DNA of 64,000 nucleotides from Paenirhizobium naphthalenivorans (GTDB lineage Bacteria; Pseudomonadota; Alphaproteobacteria; Rhizobiales; Rhizobiaceae). The stretch spans positions 62,001 to 126,000 of the forward strand of contig NZ_BJZP01000002.1 of assembly GCF_007992095.1 (NCBI RefSeq), in the 5' to 3' direction. The notes beneath the pieces are model-generated. The model ran no database searches. It worked only from the letters and a program-made list of their open reading frames with translations, and was not told the origin of the DNA. The position numbers were made by a program, and so were the translations under genes. The stretch's first letter is position 1, and each line of letters begins with the position of its first letter. Shown here piece after piece: positions 51,900-61,694 of the stretch.

Positions 51900-53084
51900 A
51901 TGAGCAAGAACTGGCGCCCCGCAACCCAACTGGTCCATGGCGGAACCCTCCGTTCACCCTACGGCGAAACGTCCGAGGCAATCTATCTCACACAGGGCTT
52001 CGTCTATGAGAGCTCCGAGGCCGCCGAGGCTCGTTTCAAAGGCGAGACCGAGGGCTATATCTATGCTCGCTATGGCAGCCCGACCAACGACATGTTCGAG
52101 AAGCGCATGTGCCTGCTCGAGGGCGCGGAAGACGCCCGCGCCGTGGCCTCAGGCATGGCAGCGGTTGCCGCCGCCGTGCTCTGTCAGGTGAAGGCCGGCG
52201 ACCATATCGTCGCTGCCCGCGCGCTGTTCGGGTCGTGCCGCTACGTGGTCGAAACGCTTGCTCCGCGCTATGGCGTAGAGTGCACGCTGGTCGATGGTCG
52301 CGATCTCAAGAACTGGGAAGCGGCAATCCGGCCGAACACCAAGGTGATGTTCCTCGAAAGCCCGACCAATCCGACGCTGGAGGTGGTCGATATCGCCGGC
52401 GTCGCCAAGCTTGCCGATCAAGCCGGCGCCACGCTGATCGTCGACAATGTCTTTGCCACCCCCCTCTTCCAGAAGCCGCTCGAACTCGGCGCCCATGTGG
52501 TCGTCTATTCGGCCACCAAGCACATCGACGGACAGGGCCGTTGCCTCGGTGGCGTCGTGCTCTCGTCGAAGGAGTGGATCGCCGAGAACCTGCAGGACTA
52601 TTTCCGCCATACCGGCCCGGCCATGTCACCCTTCAACGCATGGACGCTGTTGAAGGGGATCGAGACGCTGCCGCTGCGCGTCAAGCAGCAGACGGCGAAT
52701 GCCGCGGCGATCGCCGACTTCCTGGCCGAACAGCAGCAGGTCGCCAAGGTGATCTATCCGGGCCGTGCCGACCATCCGCAGGCCGACATCGTCGCCAAGC
52801 AGATGACCGGCGGGTCGACGCTGGTCGCCTTCGAGATGAAGGGCGGCAAAGACGCGGCCTTCAAGCTGCAGAACGCGCTGGAGATCGTCAAGATTTCCAA
52901 CAATCTCGGCGACGCCAAGAGCCTGATCACCCATCCGGCCACCACGACGCACAAGAACCTGACCGACGAGGCACGCGCCGAACTCGGCATGTCCGGGGGC
53001 ACGGTGCGCCTTTCCTGCGGCATCGAGGACACCCAGGACCTGCTGGAAGACTTCGCTCGCGCCATCGCAAACGTCGGCGCCTGA
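51900..53084 (+). CDS. metZ: O-succinylhomoserine sulfhydrylase
   Basis: 394 residues, a Cys/Met-metabolism PLP enzyme. Motifs: YARYGSPTNDMFEKRMCLLEGAEDARAVASGMAAV, FLESPTNPTLEVVDIAGVAKLADQAGATLIVDNVFATP, and the PLP Lys in VVYSATKHIDGQGRCLGG, followed by HPATTTHKN and GMSGGTVRLSCGIED. It converts O-succinylhomoserine and sulfide to homocysteine in methionine synthesis. Expression is controlled by the SAM-II riboswitch and terminator just upstream. A 12-bp perfect hairpin follows the gene. Confidence 0.95.
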   Translation: MSKNWRPATQLVHGGTLRSPYGETSEAIYLTQGFVYESSEAAEARFKGETEGYIYARYGSPTNDMFEKRMCLLEGAEDARAVASGMAAVAAAVLCQVKAGDHIVAARALFGSCRYVVETLAPRYGVECTLVDGRDLKNWEAAIRPNTKVMFLESPTNPTLEVVDIAGVAKLADQAGATLIVDNVFATPLFQKPLELGAHVVVYSATKHIDGQGRCLGGVVLSSKEWIAENLQDYFRHTGPAMSPFNAWTLLKGIETLPLRVKQQTANAAAIADFLAEQQQVAKVIYPGRADHPQADIVAKQMTGGSTLVAFEMKGGKDAAFKLQNALEIVKISNNLGDAKSLITHPATTTHKNLTDEARAELGMSGGTVRLSCGIEDTQDLLEDFARAIANVGA

Positions 53085-53112
53085 CCCTTTCCAGGAGTAT
53101 CAAGGACCAAGA

Positions 53113-53143
53113 AGTCCGGGCATGCCGTGTACATGCCCGGACT
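53113..53143 (+). terminator. Hairpin after metZ
   Basis: A perfect 12-bp stem, AGTCCGGGCATG with CATGCCCGGACT, loop CCGTGTA. There is no U-tract, but its position and stability make it the likely 3' end of the metZ transcript. Confidence 0.6.
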
Positions 53144-53284
53144 GGGCCTTAACCTCAACGGTTAGCTTTAACAGCAAAATGTGCATATGACCGGGCGCTT
53201 TGGCGGGCGGGCGCGCTTGTATTTTTTCCTCATCGCGCCATGCTGCAGCCGATAATTAGCGAAGCTTCAAAAAAGGTCCCGTGC

Positions 53285-53677
53285 ATGTACCGCGCCGTGA
53301 CACGCGGCATCGAAGTCGGTGTCGAACCCTATTACCTGGAAGAGCAATCCGATCCGGAAGACAGCCGCTATGTCTGGGGCTATCGCATTGTGATCGCCAA
53401 CCATTCCTCTGTAGCGGTGCGGCTCATGCAGCGTTACTGGCATATCACCGACCAGAACGGCCAAGTGGACGAGGTAACCGGACCGGGAGTCGTCGGCGAG
53501 CAGCCCCACCTCAGACCTGGTGACACCTACGAGTACTCCTCAGGCTGCCCGCTCGACACGCCGTCCGGGCTGATGTTCGGCCACTATCAGATGGAAACCG
53601 ATGACGGCGAGACATTCGACGTCTCCATCCCCGCCTTTTCCCTCGACGCTCCGGGAATGCTCAGGATCCTGAACTGA
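53285..53677 (+). CDS. apaG: ApaG protein
   Basis: 130 residues, standard ApaG size. Motifs: [78 protein letters not shown], and [27 protein letters not shown]. ApaG has a fibronectin-III-like fold and is annotated for Co/Mg efflux, though its exact role is unsettled. The ATG at 53285 is preferred over the 15-codon-longer frame. Confidence 0.92.
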   Translation: MYRAVTRGIEVGVEPYYLEEQSDPEDSRYVWGYRIVIANHSSVAVRLMQRYWHITDQNGQVDEVTGPGVVGEQPHLRPGDTYEYSSGCPLDTPSGLMFGHYQMETDDGETFDVSIPAFSLDAPGMLRILN

Positions 53678-53726
53678 AAGCGGCAAAATCACTGATCCTG
53701 CCGCCTCGCCCGCCCCTTTGCCATGA

Positions 53727-54716
53727 TCAGCCGGCGGTGATTTCCGTTGCTTCGAAGCGGTAGCTTGCCGAACAGAACTCGCAGGTGACTGTGATCGCAC
53801 CCTCTGTCTGGCTTTCCTCCAGCTCTTCCTGTGAAAAGCCCTGGAGGACACCCTTGATCTTGTCGCGCGAGCAGCTGCACCGATCATAGACCGCGTGCGG
53901 GTCGTAGACGCGGACGCCGCGTTCGTGGAACAGCCGGAACAGCAGACGCTCCGCGCCGATTTGAGGGTCTGTCAGCTCATCAGCATCAACGGTATCAACA
54001 AGCATGCGCGCTTCCGCCCAAGCGTCGTCTTCCGAATGTGGATGCTCACCGCTGTCACCGTCACCACCATGTAGGTCGGAATGGCGAATGCGTTCCGGAG
54101 CCTCGGGCAAGAACTGGGCAATCAACCCACCGGCACGCCAGCTGCGGCGCGGGCGCCCCTCTTCGTCGCGATCGAAGAACTCGGCGGCGCCGAGGCGGAC
54201 ACGCGTCGGGATCTGCTCGGACTGGCGAAAATAAACGCCGGCGATATCCTCCAGCGAGGCACCGTCAAGCGGTACGATGCCCTGATAAGGCTGCATAAAA
54301 TTGCCTTGGTCAATCGTGAGCGCCAATACGCCCGCGCCGAGCAGCTGCTCGGGCGACGTGCGGCCGGCAGCGACGGCCTCGGCCAATCGCTCCTCGTCGA
54401 AGCGGGCATAGGCGCGAACATTCTCCGGAGAGGCGAAATCGGCGACCAACAAATCAACCGGACCGTCGCTCTTTGTCTGGACCGTGAACTTGCCCTCGAA
54501 TTTCAGCGAGGTGCCGATTAGCACCGTCAGCACGATGGCCTCAGCCAACAGCCGGGCGACCGGCTCGGGATAGTCGTGACGAGAAAGAATGGAATTCAGC
54601 AGGGGACCTATCTGCACAGCGCGACCGCGCACGTCGAGCCCTTCTACCTGGAAGGGCACAACCCGATCATCGCCGGCGAAACCAAATTCGCCCAGCTCGG
54701 CAGGTTTGTTCGTCAT
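53727..54716 (-). CDS. hslO: Hsp33 redox-activated chaperone
   Basis: 329 residues. The N-terminal Hsp33 domain includes DDRVVPFQVEGLDVRGRAVQIGPLLNSILSRHDYP and LIGTSLKFEGKFTVQTKSDGPVDLLVADF. The zinc module is CSCS near the start and CEFC (C-x-C then C-x-x-C) near the end, residues that form the oxidation-activated switch. It protects unfolded proteins during oxidative stress. It ends convergently with apaG and lies after argF in the same direction, separated by 154 bp. Confidence 0.93.
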   Translation of the reverse strand: MTNKPAELGEFGFAGDDRVVPFQVEGLDVRGRAVQIGPLLNSILSRHDYPEPVARLLAEAIVLTVLIGTSLKFEGKFTVQTKSDGPVDLLVADFASPENVRAYARFDEERLAEAVAAGRTSPEQLLGAGVLALTIDQGNFMQPYQGIVPLDGASLEDIAGVYFRQSEQIPTRVRLGAAEFFDRDEEGRPRRSWRAGGLIAQFLPEAPERIRHSDLHGGDGDSGEHPHSEDDAWAEARMLVDTVDADELTDPQIGAERLLFRLFHERGVRVYDPHAVYDRCSCSRDKIKGVLQGFSQEELEESQTEGAITVTCEFCSASYRFEATEITAG

Positions 54717-54870
54717 AATTGTACTCCTGGCGCCTCAGCGCTTGAACGTAGCGAGGCGCGACGCCTCTTTGTCACAGGCACAAATGGGAACCGGGCGACA
54801 AAAGATCAAGCGAGCCAGAGACCTGCCTCGCCGCTCGTTCCACGCCCCATTCCGACATTCGTCAGATCGA

Positions 54871-55788
54871 TCAGATCGCGCCCAAGCACCAGGCCAGGAT
54901 CGATTTCTGCGCATGAAGCCGGTTCTCGGCCTCATCGAACACGACCGACTGGGGACCGTCGATCACCTCATCGGTGACCTCCTCGCCTCGATGGGCGGGC
55001 AGACAATGCATGAACAGCGCGTTCGGCTCAGCCAGTTTCATCAGTGCGGCATTGACCTGGAAAGGCTGGAAGACATTGTGGCCGCGCGCCTTGTGCTCCT
55101 GGTTCATCGAAATCCAGGTATCTGTCACCACCGCATCGGCACCGGCCACAGCCCGCTCCGCCTCGTGGCAAAGCATGACGTCGCCGCCGTTGTTGCGGGC
55201 CCAATTGAGAAACTGCGCATCCGGCTCAGAGCCTAGCGGAACGGCCATGTTCATGCGGTAGCCGAAGCGGGCGGAGCCCTCGACCAGCGAATGCAGGACG
55301 TTGTTGCCGTCGCCGGTCCAAGCCACCGTCTTTCCCTCGATCGGGCCGCGATGCTCCTCGAAGGTCATCACGTCGGCCATGATCTGGCAGGGATGGGTGC
55401 TGTCGGTCAGCGCGTTGATGACCGGAACGGTAGCGTGTTCGGCCAATTCCAAGAGCCGCGTGTGATCGGTTGTGCGGATCATGATCGCATCGACATAGCG
55501 CGACAGGACCTTGGCCGTATCGCCGATGGTCTCGGCGCGGCCGAGTTGCATTTCAGTGCCGGACAAAAACAGTGTTTCGCCGCCGAGTTGGCGCATGCCG
55601 ACGTCGAAGGAGACACGTGTGCGGGTCGAGGGCTTCTCGAAGATCATCGCCAGCATCTTGCCGGCCAGCGGTTTGTCGGCGTGACCGGCCTTGGTCGCCT
55701 GCTTGCGCGTCTTGGCGTCTTCCAACATCAGGCGGAGGTCGGGCGCCGTAACAGCGGAGAGATCGAGAAAATGCTTCGGGGATGCCAT
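54871..55788 (-). CDS. argF: Ornithine carbamoyltransferase
   Basis: 305 residues, normal OTC length. Motifs: [20 protein letters not shown] (carbamoyl phosphate site STRT), [44 protein letters not shown] (HPCQ), [23 protein letters not shown] and [13 protein letters not shown] (HCLP). It makes citrulline in arginine synthesis. It follows argD (same strand, 16-bp gap), forming an argD-argF operon. The ATG 55788 is preferred; a longer frame reaches 55836 into argD. Confidence 0.95.
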   Translation of the reverse strand: MASPKHFLDLSAVTAPDLRLMLEDAKTRKQATKAGHADKPLAGKMLAMIFEKPSTRTRVSFDVGMRQLGGETLFLSGTEMQLGRAETIGDTAKVLSRYVDAIMIRTTDHTRLLELAEHATVPVINALTDSTHPCQIMADVMTFEEHRGPIEGKTVAWTGDGNNVLHSLVEGSARFGYRMNMAVPLGSEPDAQFLNWARNNGGDVMLCHEAERAVAGADAVVTDTWISMNQEHKARGHNVFQPFQVNAALMKLAEPNALFMHCLPAHRGEEVTDEVIDGPQSVVFDEAENRLHAQKSILAWCLGAI

Positions 55789-55804
55789 TTCTTGCTTACC
55801 TGCC

Positions 55805-57007
55805 TTAGTTCGATGATGCAGCCGCGAGCTTGCCACGCAGGTGCTCGGCCGCCTGTTCGATACGCTTCAACCCTTCCCGCGCTTCATCGACGGTAACGAT
55901 AAGCGGCGGCAAGAGACGGATGACATTGTCGCCGGCTGGAACGCCGAGGACATGCTCCTCGCGCATCGCCATCAACAGGTCGACGTTGGGCACCTTGGCC
56001 TTGATGCCAAGCATCAGGCCTTCGCCGCGGATCTCCTCGATGATGTCAGGATAGCGGTCCGCGAGCGAGGCCAGCCCCTGACGGAAGATCAGCGCGACGT
56101 CACGTGCGTGCTCAAGGAAGCCATCAGCCAGAACAACGTCGAGAACCGCATTGCCGACCGCCATGGCAAGCGGATTGCCGCCATAGGTCGAACCGTGCGT
56201 GCCGGCCTTCATGCCGCTGGCCGCCTCCTCGGTGGCAAGGCATGCACCAAGCGGGAAACCACCGCCGATACCCTTTGCAACCGCCATGATGTCTGGCGTG
56301 ATACCCGCCCATTCGTGAGCGAACAGCTTGCCAGTGCGGCCGACGCCGCATTGGACTTCGTCGAGGACGAGCAACAGGCCGTTGTCATCGCAGATCTTGC
56401 GCAACTCCCGCAGAAACTCGTTGGAGGCGACCCTCAATCCGCCCTCGCCCTGAACCGGTTCGATCAGGATCGCCGCCGTCTCCTCGGTGATCGCTGCCTT
56501 CACGGCCTCCAGATCACCGAAAGGCACTTGGTCGAAGCCCGGCGCTTTCGGACCGAAGCCCTCCAGATATTTTTCCTGACCACCTGCGGCGATGGTAGCG
56601 ATCGTCCGCCCATGGAAAGCGCCCTCGAACGTGATGATATGGAAGCGCTCTGGGTGGCCCTTGGCAAACTGATAGCGACGCGCCGTCTTGATCGCGCATT
56701 CCAGCGCTTCGGCTCCCGAATTGGTGAAGAAGACACGATCGGCGAAGGTCGCCTCGGTCAAACGGTTGGAGAGAGTTTCCTGGCCCGGTACGTCATAGAG
56801 ATTGGAAAGGTGCCAGACTTTGCCGGCTTGCGTCGTCAACGCCTCGATCAGATGTGGATGAGAATGACCAAGCGCATTGACCGCGACACCGGCGGCGAAA
56901 TCGAGATAGCGCTCGCCACCCTCGGTGATCAGCCACACGCCCTCGCCTCGCTCGAACCGCAAGGGCGCGCGCATATAGGTCTGATAGAGGTGCGAGGCTT
57001 CTGCCAT
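55805..57007 (-). CDS. argD: Acetylornithine/succinylornithine aminotransferase
   Basis: 400 residues, PLP class III aminotransferase. Motifs: [95 protein letters not shown] (PLP-binding Asp), [18 protein letters not shown] (PLP Lys), and [15 protein letters not shown]. It catalyses the transamination step in arginine synthesis. AAGGAG lies 11 nt before the ATG. The leader contains an intrinsic terminator on the same strand (57080-57108). Confidence 0.95.
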   Translation of the reverse strand: MAEASHLYQTYMRAPLRFERGEGVWLITEGGERYLDFAAGVAVNALGHSHPHLIEALTTQAGKVWHLSNLYDVPGQETLSNRLTEATFADRVFFTNSGAEALECAIKTARRYQFAKGHPERFHIITFEGAFHGRTIATIAAGGQEKYLEGFGPKAPGFDQVPFGDLEAVKAAITEETAAILIEPVQGEGGLRVASNEFLRELRKICDDNGLLLVLDEVQCGVGRTGKLFAHEWAGITPDIMAVAKGIGGGFPLGACLATEEAASGMKAGTHGSTYGGNPLAMAVGNAVLDVVLADGFLEHARDVALIFRQGLASLADRYPDIIEEIRGEGLMLGIKAKVPNVDLLMAMREEHVLGVPAGDNVIRLLPPLIVTVDEAREGLKRIEQAAEHLRGKLAAASSN

Positions 57008-57079
57008 GACGAAAACACTCCTTCTGGAGAGCTTGGAGGGACAACGAACGTTCAGGGTTTCCGCCTTCTCGGCGGCCTG

Positions 57080-57108
57080 AAAAATCAAAAATGCCGCCTT
57101 TCGGCGGC
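57080..57108 (-). terminator. Intrinsic terminator in the argD leader
   Basis: On the minus strand a 6-bp stem (GCCGCC with GGCGGC), GAAA loop, and a run ATTTTTGATTTTT. It lies about 75 bp before the argD start, in the direction of transcription. A second stem CCGCC/GGCGG (57061-57075) follows. It may terminate an upstream transcript or act as attenuator. Confidence 0.55.
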
Positions 57109-57442
57109 GGTGGCACTATCGACATTTCGCTCCAGCCTGTCAACGAAACAGCGCAGAACGCTTGCATTTTCAGCCATCCCGGTAACACCGCGACGTTTTT
57201 CCGCACCCCACGCCGAAAACGCGGAAAGGTAGCAAGTTGGGGAAAACCTCGAAATCGATTCGTGATGATTCGCCCGACTCTTGTCACGGAGTCAGCCCGG
57301 CACTAGGTTAACACTCAATAAAGAAACTGCATGCGGCGGAAATAGTCACCGACAGTATCGAGGCGGATTTGTTTCGGATCTTTCCGAAGCAACGGTGAGC
57401 GATTCTGCCATCACATATCGCGAGCGGCGGAGAGATAACGGC
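57109..57442. other. Divergent argD-gcrA regulatory region
   Basis: No coding sequence supported. It includes the gcrA promoter and five GANTC sites (57257, 57267, 57276, 57289, 57401), some inside or beside the predicted -35 to -10 interval. Confidence 0.6.
57257..57309 (+). promoter_or_regulatory. gcrA promoter with clustered GANTC (CcrM/GcrA) sites
   Basis: TTGTCA (57281-57286), a 17-bp spacer, TAGGTT (57304-57309). GATTC at 57257 and 57267 and GACTC at 57276 lie upstream, and GAGTC at 57289 lies in the spacer. GcrA acts with CcrM-methylated GANTC sites near -35/-10 elements. Confidence 0.55.
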
Positions 57443-57982
57443 ATGAACTGGACTGATGAGCGCGTCGAAAAACTGAAACGGCTTTGGTCGGAAGGATTGA
57501 GCGCGAGCCAGATCGCGGCCCAACTGGGCGGCGTCAGCCGCAATGCCGTGATCGGCAAGGTTCACCGATTGAACCTGCCGGGCCGCGCCAAGGCGGGCGG
57601 CAACACGACGGCGACGCGAGCGGCCAAGCGCCCGGCGGCAGCGCCGCCGCGGACAGCGAGCTTTGCTCCGCGCGCCGCGACCCGGACGGTTGTCCGCGCC
57701 GTGGGAGCCAACATGCTCAAGGAAGAGGTTGAGATCGACGGCCTCGAGGAGATCGAAGTCGCTCCGAACGGTCGTTTCATCCTGCCGATTTCTCGCAAGC
57801 TCGCCCTGACCGAACTAACCGAACGGACCTGCAAATGGCCAATCGGCGATCCGATGAAAGACGACTTCCACTTCTGCGGTTGCGAATCCGCTGAGACATC
57901 GCCCTATTGCAGCTATCATGCCAAGCTGGCCTACCAGCCGGTCGGCGAACGCCGCAAGGCGGCCAACTCCGCGCCGCGCTGA
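57443..57982 (+). CDS. gcrA: GcrA cell-cycle regulator
   Basis: 179 residues. The N-terminal GcrA HTH motif is very clear: MNWTDERVEKLKRLWSEGLSASQIAAQLGGVSRNAVIGKVHRLNLPGRAK (described here in parts: WTDERVEKLKRLW; GGVSRNAVIGKVHRL). A disordered, basic middle precedes the C-terminal CKWPIGDP...FCGC...YCSYHAKLAY region that contacts sigma-70. It activates methylation-dependent cell-cycle genes in alphaproteobacteria. A bidirectional terminator follows. Confidence 0.95.
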   Translation: MNWTDERVEKLKRLWSEGLSASQIAAQLGGVSRNAVIGKVHRLNLPGRAKAGGNTTATRAAKRPAAAPPRTASFAPRAATRTVVRAVGANMLKEEVEIDGLEEIEVAPNGRFILPISRKLALTELTERTCKWPIGDPMKDDFHFCGCESAETSPYCSYHAKLAYQPVGERRKAANSAPR

Positions 57983-58007
57983 GAGCTTCTTGGTAGGCAT
58001 CTGCCGC

Positions 58008-58043
58008 AACTAAAAAACGGGCCATACGGCCCGTTTTTTAGTT
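58008..58043. terminator. Bidirectional intrinsic terminator between gcrA and phoB
   Basis: A perfect 16-bp stem, AACTAAAAAACGGGCC with GGCCCGTTTTTTAGTT, and a 4-nt loop ATAC. A/T-tracts are at both sides of the GC core, so it works for both convergent genes. Confidence 0.95.
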
Positions 58044-58064
58044 GACCACGAGGAGCGCGCGCCG

Positions 58065-58748
58065 TCAGGCCTCCATAGAGTAGCCGGCACCGCGGACCGT
58101 GCGGATGACATCCTGCAGGCTGGAGAAATTGAGGGCCTTGCGCAGCCGGCCGACATGCACATCGACGGTGCGCTCATCCACATAGATGTCATGCCCCCAG
58201 ACGCCGTCCAGCAATTGCGAGCGCGAGAACACCCGACCGGGCGAGGACATAAGGAACTCCAGCAGTCGGAATTCGGTCGGCCCAAGACGCACTTCGCGGC
58301 TCTTGCGGTGGACACGATGGGTCTCCCGGTCGAGCTCTATATCGCCGCACCGCAATACGCTGGACAACACTTCCGGGCGGGCACGCCGCAGCATGGCCTT
58401 GACGCGCGCCATCAGCTCCGGCGTCGAGAAGGGCTTGACGACGTAGTCGTCCGCCCCGGTCGCAAGACCGCGGACACGCTCGCTTTCCTCCCCGCGCGCC
58501 GTCAGCATGATGATCGGCAGGCGCTCGGTTTCGGGGCGCATGCGCAACCGACGGCAAAGCTCGATTCCGGAAACGCCCGGCAGCATCCAGTCAAGGATAA
58601 GGAGGTCCGGCACGCGCTCCTGCAAGCGAAGCTCGGCCTCGTCGCCACGCAGGATGGTTTCAACCTCGTAGCCCTCGGCCTCGAGGTTGTAGCGCAGCAG
58701 GACGCTCAGGGCTTCCTCGTCCTCGACGACAGCTATCTTTGGCAGCAT
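58065..58748 (-). CDS. phoB: Phosphate regulon response regulator PhoB
   Basis: 227 residues. The receiver domain has VVEDEEAL (acidic pocket), Asp53 in LILDWMLPG, IIMLTARGEE and VVKPFS; the C-terminal winged-helix domain has RLGPTEFRLLEFLMSSPGRVFSRSQLLDGVWG and RTVDVHVGRLRKAL. It activates Pho-boxed genes during phosphate limitation; the alkaline phosphatase at 26394 is a likely target. Last gene of the pst-phoU-phoB run (31 bp after phoU), in the usual rhizobial order. PhoR is not in the window. Confidence 0.95.
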   Translation of the reverse strand: MLPKIAVVEDEEALSVLLRYNLEAEGYEVETILRGDEAELRLQERVPDLLILDWMLPGVSGIELCRRLRMRPETERLPIIMLTARGEESERVRGLATGADDYVVKPFSTPELMARVKAMLRRARPEVLSSVLRCGDIELDRETHRVHRKSREVRLGPTEFRLLEFLMSSPGRVFSRSQLLDGVWGHDIYVDERTVDVHVGRLRKALNFSSLQDVIRTVRGAGYSMEA

Positions 58749-58779
58749 CAGTGTCGATAACCTTTCGAATGCGGTCGTG

Positions 58780-59493
58780 TTATTCGGTGACGGCGCCGAC
58801 GGAGGAGGTCAAGTCATCCTTCGGTCGTTCGCCTTCGGGCTGGGCGCCCGTGGCCATGTAGTAGATTGTTTCGGCGATGTTGGTCGCATGGTCGCCAATG
58901 CGCTCAATGTTCTTGGCGCAGAACAGCAGATGCGTGCAGCTCGTAATGTTGCGCGGATCCTCCATCATGTAGGTCAGGAGTTCGCGGAACAGCGAGGTGT
59001 ACATCGCGTCGATCTCCTCGTCGCGATCACGGATCGACTTGGCCTTTTCCGCCGAGCGGGTGGTGTAGACATCAAGAACTTCCTTGAGCTGAATGAGAGC
59101 CAGCTCGCTCAAGTGTTCAAGCCCGCGAGCGAGCTTGCGTGGCACACCCGTCGCCTGGATGGCCATGACGCGCTTGGCATTGCTCTTGCCCAGATCGCCG
59201 ACACGCTCCAGATCGTTGGCGATGCGCAATGCACCGATGATCTCGCGCAGGTCGGCGGCGACCGGCTGGCGACGCGCAATGGTAATGATCGCCTTGTCGC
59301 CGATCTCGCGTTCCGCGGCATCCATGACGACATCATCGGAGATGACCTTTTGGGCCAGAGCAGCGTCGGAATTGACCAGAGCGCGGACGCTATCGCCGAC
59401 CATCTGTTCGGCAAGGCCACCCATCTCGGTGATGCGACGCATCAGATATTTCAGTTCTTCGTCATAGGCCGTGTAGATATGCGATGGCGACAT
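58780..59493 (-). CDS. phoU: Phosphate signalling protein PhoU
   Basis: 237 residues, all-helical with two PhoU repeats. Features: SHIYTAYDEELKYLMRRITEMGGLAEQMVGDSVRAL, DAAEREIGDKAIITIARRQPVAADLREIIGALRIANDLERVGDLGKSNAKR in the first repeat, and HLLFCAKNIERIGDHATNIAETIYYM in the second (metal-binding E/D-rich helices). It links the Pst transporter to the PhoR/PhoB system. The ATG 59493 is used; the ORF extends beyond without support. Confidence 0.95.
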   Translation of the reverse strand: MSPSHIYTAYDEELKYLMRRITEMGGLAEQMVGDSVRALVNSDAALAQKVISDDVVMDAAEREIGDKAIITIARRQPVAADLREIIGALRIANDLERVGDLGKSNAKRVMAIQATGVPRKLARGLEHLSELALIQLKEVLDVYTTRSAEKAKSIRDRDEEIDAMYTSLFRELLTYMMEDPRNITSCTHLLFCAKNIERIGDHATNIAETIYYMATGAQPEGERPKDDLTSSVGAVTE

Positions 59494-59539
59494 GTTGGTT
59501 GTCCTTGAAATTGATATCCGCCCTGAAGGATAGGCCAGC

Positions 59540-60355
59540 TTAGCCGAAACGGCCCATGATGTAGTCTTGGGTGCGCTGGTCATCCGGATTAGTGAACATC
59601 TTGTCCGTGTCGTTTTCCTCGACCAGCAGACCAAGATGGAACATCGCGGTGCGCTGCGACACACGCGCCGCCTGCTGCATCGAGTGGGTCACGATCACGA
59701 TGGTAAAATTGGCGCGTAACTCGTGGATCAACTCTTCGACCTTGGCGGTCGCGATCGGGTCGAGTGCAGAGCACGGCTCGTCCATCAGGATCACTTCAGG
59801 GCTGACGGCGACGGCGCGTGCAATGCACAGACGCTGCTGCTGGCCGCCGGAGAGACCGGTGCCCGATTCCTGCAGACGATCCTTGACCTCATTCCACAGG
59901 CCGGCCTTTTGAAGGCTCGTCTCCACGACCTGGTCCAGATCGGCCTTGGATCTGGCAAGACCGTGAATGCGCGGTCCGTAGGCGATGTTTTCGTAGATCG
60001 ACTTCGGGAACGGGTTGGGTTTCTGGAACACCATGCCAACACGGGCGCGCAGTTCCACAACATCGATGTCCGGATCGTAGATGTCCATCTCATCGAGCGT
60101 GATCTTGCCAGTAACCCTACAGCTGTCGATGGTATCGTTCATGCGATTGAGGCAACGCAGAAAGGTCGACTTGCCACAGCCCGACGGACCGATCAGGGCC
60201 GTCACGGTATGTTCCCGGACATTGAGGTTCACGTCAAAAAGCGCACGCTTCTCACCGTAGTAGACCGACACATCCTTGCCGATCATCTTGTACTTCATCT
60301 CAGTCATCTTCTGATCCAGCGCCTTTTCAACTGCTGTTTCCGACATCATGTTCAT
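59540..60355 (-). CDS. pstB: Phosphate ABC transporter ATP-binding protein PstB
   Basis: 271 residues. Walker [10 protein letters not shown] (residues 56-64), Q-loop [19 protein letters not shown], signature LSGGQQQR (168-175), Walker [13 protein letters not shown] (189-200), switch His in [14 protein letters not shown]. It energises phosphate uptake by PstCA. Start 60355 has AAAGGGG upstream; a longer frame to 60385 overlaps pstA. The gap to pstA is 13 bp. Confidence 0.96.
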   Translation of the reverse strand: MNMMSETAVEKALDQKMTEMKYKMIGKDVSVYYGEKRALFDVNLNVREHTVTALIGPSGCGKSTFLRCLNRMNDTIDSCRVTGKITLDEMDIYDPDIDVVELRARVGMVFQKPNPFPKSIYENIAYGPRIHGLARSKADLDQVVETSLQKAGLWNEVKDRLQESGTGLSGGQQQRLCIARAVAVSPEVILMDEPCSALDPIATAKVEELIHELRANFTIVIVTHSMQQAARVSQRTAMFHLGLLVEENDTDKMFTNPDDQRTQDYIMGRFG

Positions 60356-60368
60356 GTCTTTACCCCTT

Positions 60369-61694
60369 TTACCAACGACGTTCAAAGCGACGTCGAAGTA
60401 GAATTGCGCCTACATTCATGACGAGAAGGAACAGGAGAAGAATGATGATCGCGCCAGACGTCCGCTCAACAAAGGCACGCTCGGCTTCATTCGCCCACAT
60501 ATAGATCTGAACCGGCAAGGCGGTTGCGGGGTTGAGCGGCGTTGTCGGATAATCAGCCACAAATGCCACCATGCCGATCAGCAGAAGCGGCGCGGTTTCG
60601 CCCAAAGCCTGAGCCAGACCAATGATCGTACCCGTCAAGATTCCCGGCATCGCCAGGGGGAGTACGTGGTGGAACACCATTTGCATTTTCGAAGCACCGA
60701 GACCCAAGGCCGCACTGCGAATGGATGGTGGAACAGCCTTCAGGGCGGCGCGAGTCGCAATGATGATGGTCGGCAATGTCATCAAAGTCAGTACCAACCC
60801 GCCAACCAGCGACGCAGATCGCGGCAGTCCGGCGAAACCGATGAAGACTGCCAGACCCAAGAGGCCGTAGACGATCGAGGGCACGGCGGCGAGGTTGTTG
60901 ATATTGACCTCGATCAGGTCGGTGAACCGGTTCTTCGGTGCAAACTCCTCAAGATAGATTGAAGCGGCCACGCCGATGGGCAAAGCGAGAACCAGCACAA
61001 TCAGCATCATGTAGGCCGAACCGATCAGCGCCACGCCAACGCCTGCCGCCTCTGGTCGGCTCGATGCCCCGTTGACGAAGAGGCCAGTATTGAACTGCTT
61101 CTTCAGAGCACCGCTATCGGCCAAAGTGTTCATCCAGCCAAGCTGTTCGTTGGAGACCTTACGGTTGCTCTCATCCACGGACAGGTCAATCTGGCCCTTG
61201 AAGGCAGAGTCGATGTTCGCATTGGCAAGGAGCGAAACCTCGACCGTCTTGCCGATGATCGACGGATCCTGCATGACCATGTCACGCAACTGAACCCGCG
61301 CGCTGTCAGAGATCATTTCTCCGACAGCCTTTAACCCGGCGCGGTCGGCAGGATCCACATTCAAGATCCCGGCCAGGGCATTGCGTGCCAGCACCGGATA
61401 GTTTGCCATGATCAACACGTTCGGATTGCTTTGGCGCTTGCCGGTGGGATCAATGACTTTTTCCGAGAATTCAACCGGTATGTTGATATGCGTCTGCTGG
61501 AACGCCGTATAGCCGGTCGACACCACGGTGTAGAGCAACATGAAGAGAAAGAAGATCCCCATGGCGATCGCGGCAATGCCGTAGGCGCGGAAGCGACGCT
61601 CGGCGGCGTAGCGGCGTTTAATGCCGATATCGCGCTTTGGCATGCTCTTCAGGGAACCCGCAAGGCCGGCCGTTGAACCTGTCATATCGGTCAT
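60369..61694 (-). CDS. pstA: Phosphate ABC transporter permease PstA (long form)
   Basis: 441 residues, longer than the usual about 280. An N-terminal cytoplasmic segment and first helix ([23 protein letters not shown]) are followed by a large periplasmic insert (about residues 70-210). The permease core then has the EAA-type motif around [40 protein letters not shown] (about residues 315-355). Extended PstA forms are typical of rhizobia. Its start ATG overlaps the pstC stop (ATGA). Confidence 0.93.
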   Translation of the reverse strand: MTDMTGSTAGLAGSLKSMPKRDIGIKRRYAAERRFRAYGIAAIAMGIFFLFMLLYTVVSTGYTAFQQTHINIPVEFSEKVIDPTGKRQSNPNVLIMANYPVLARNALAGILNVDPADRAGLKAVGEMISDSARVQLRDMVMQDPSIIGKTVEVSLLANANIDSAFKGQIDLSVDESNRKVSNEQLGWMNTLADSGALKKQFNTGLFVNGASSRPEAAGVGVALIGSAYMMLIVLVLALPIGVAASIYLEEFAPKNRFTDLIEVNINNLAAVPSIVYGLLGLAVFIGFAGLPRSASLVGGLVLTLMTLPTIIIATRAALKAVPPSIRSAALGLGASKMQMVFHHVLPLAMPGILTGTIIGLAQALGETAPLLLIGMVAFVADYPTTPLNPATALPVQIYMWANEAERAFVERTSGAIIILLLFLLVMNVGAILLRRRFERRW

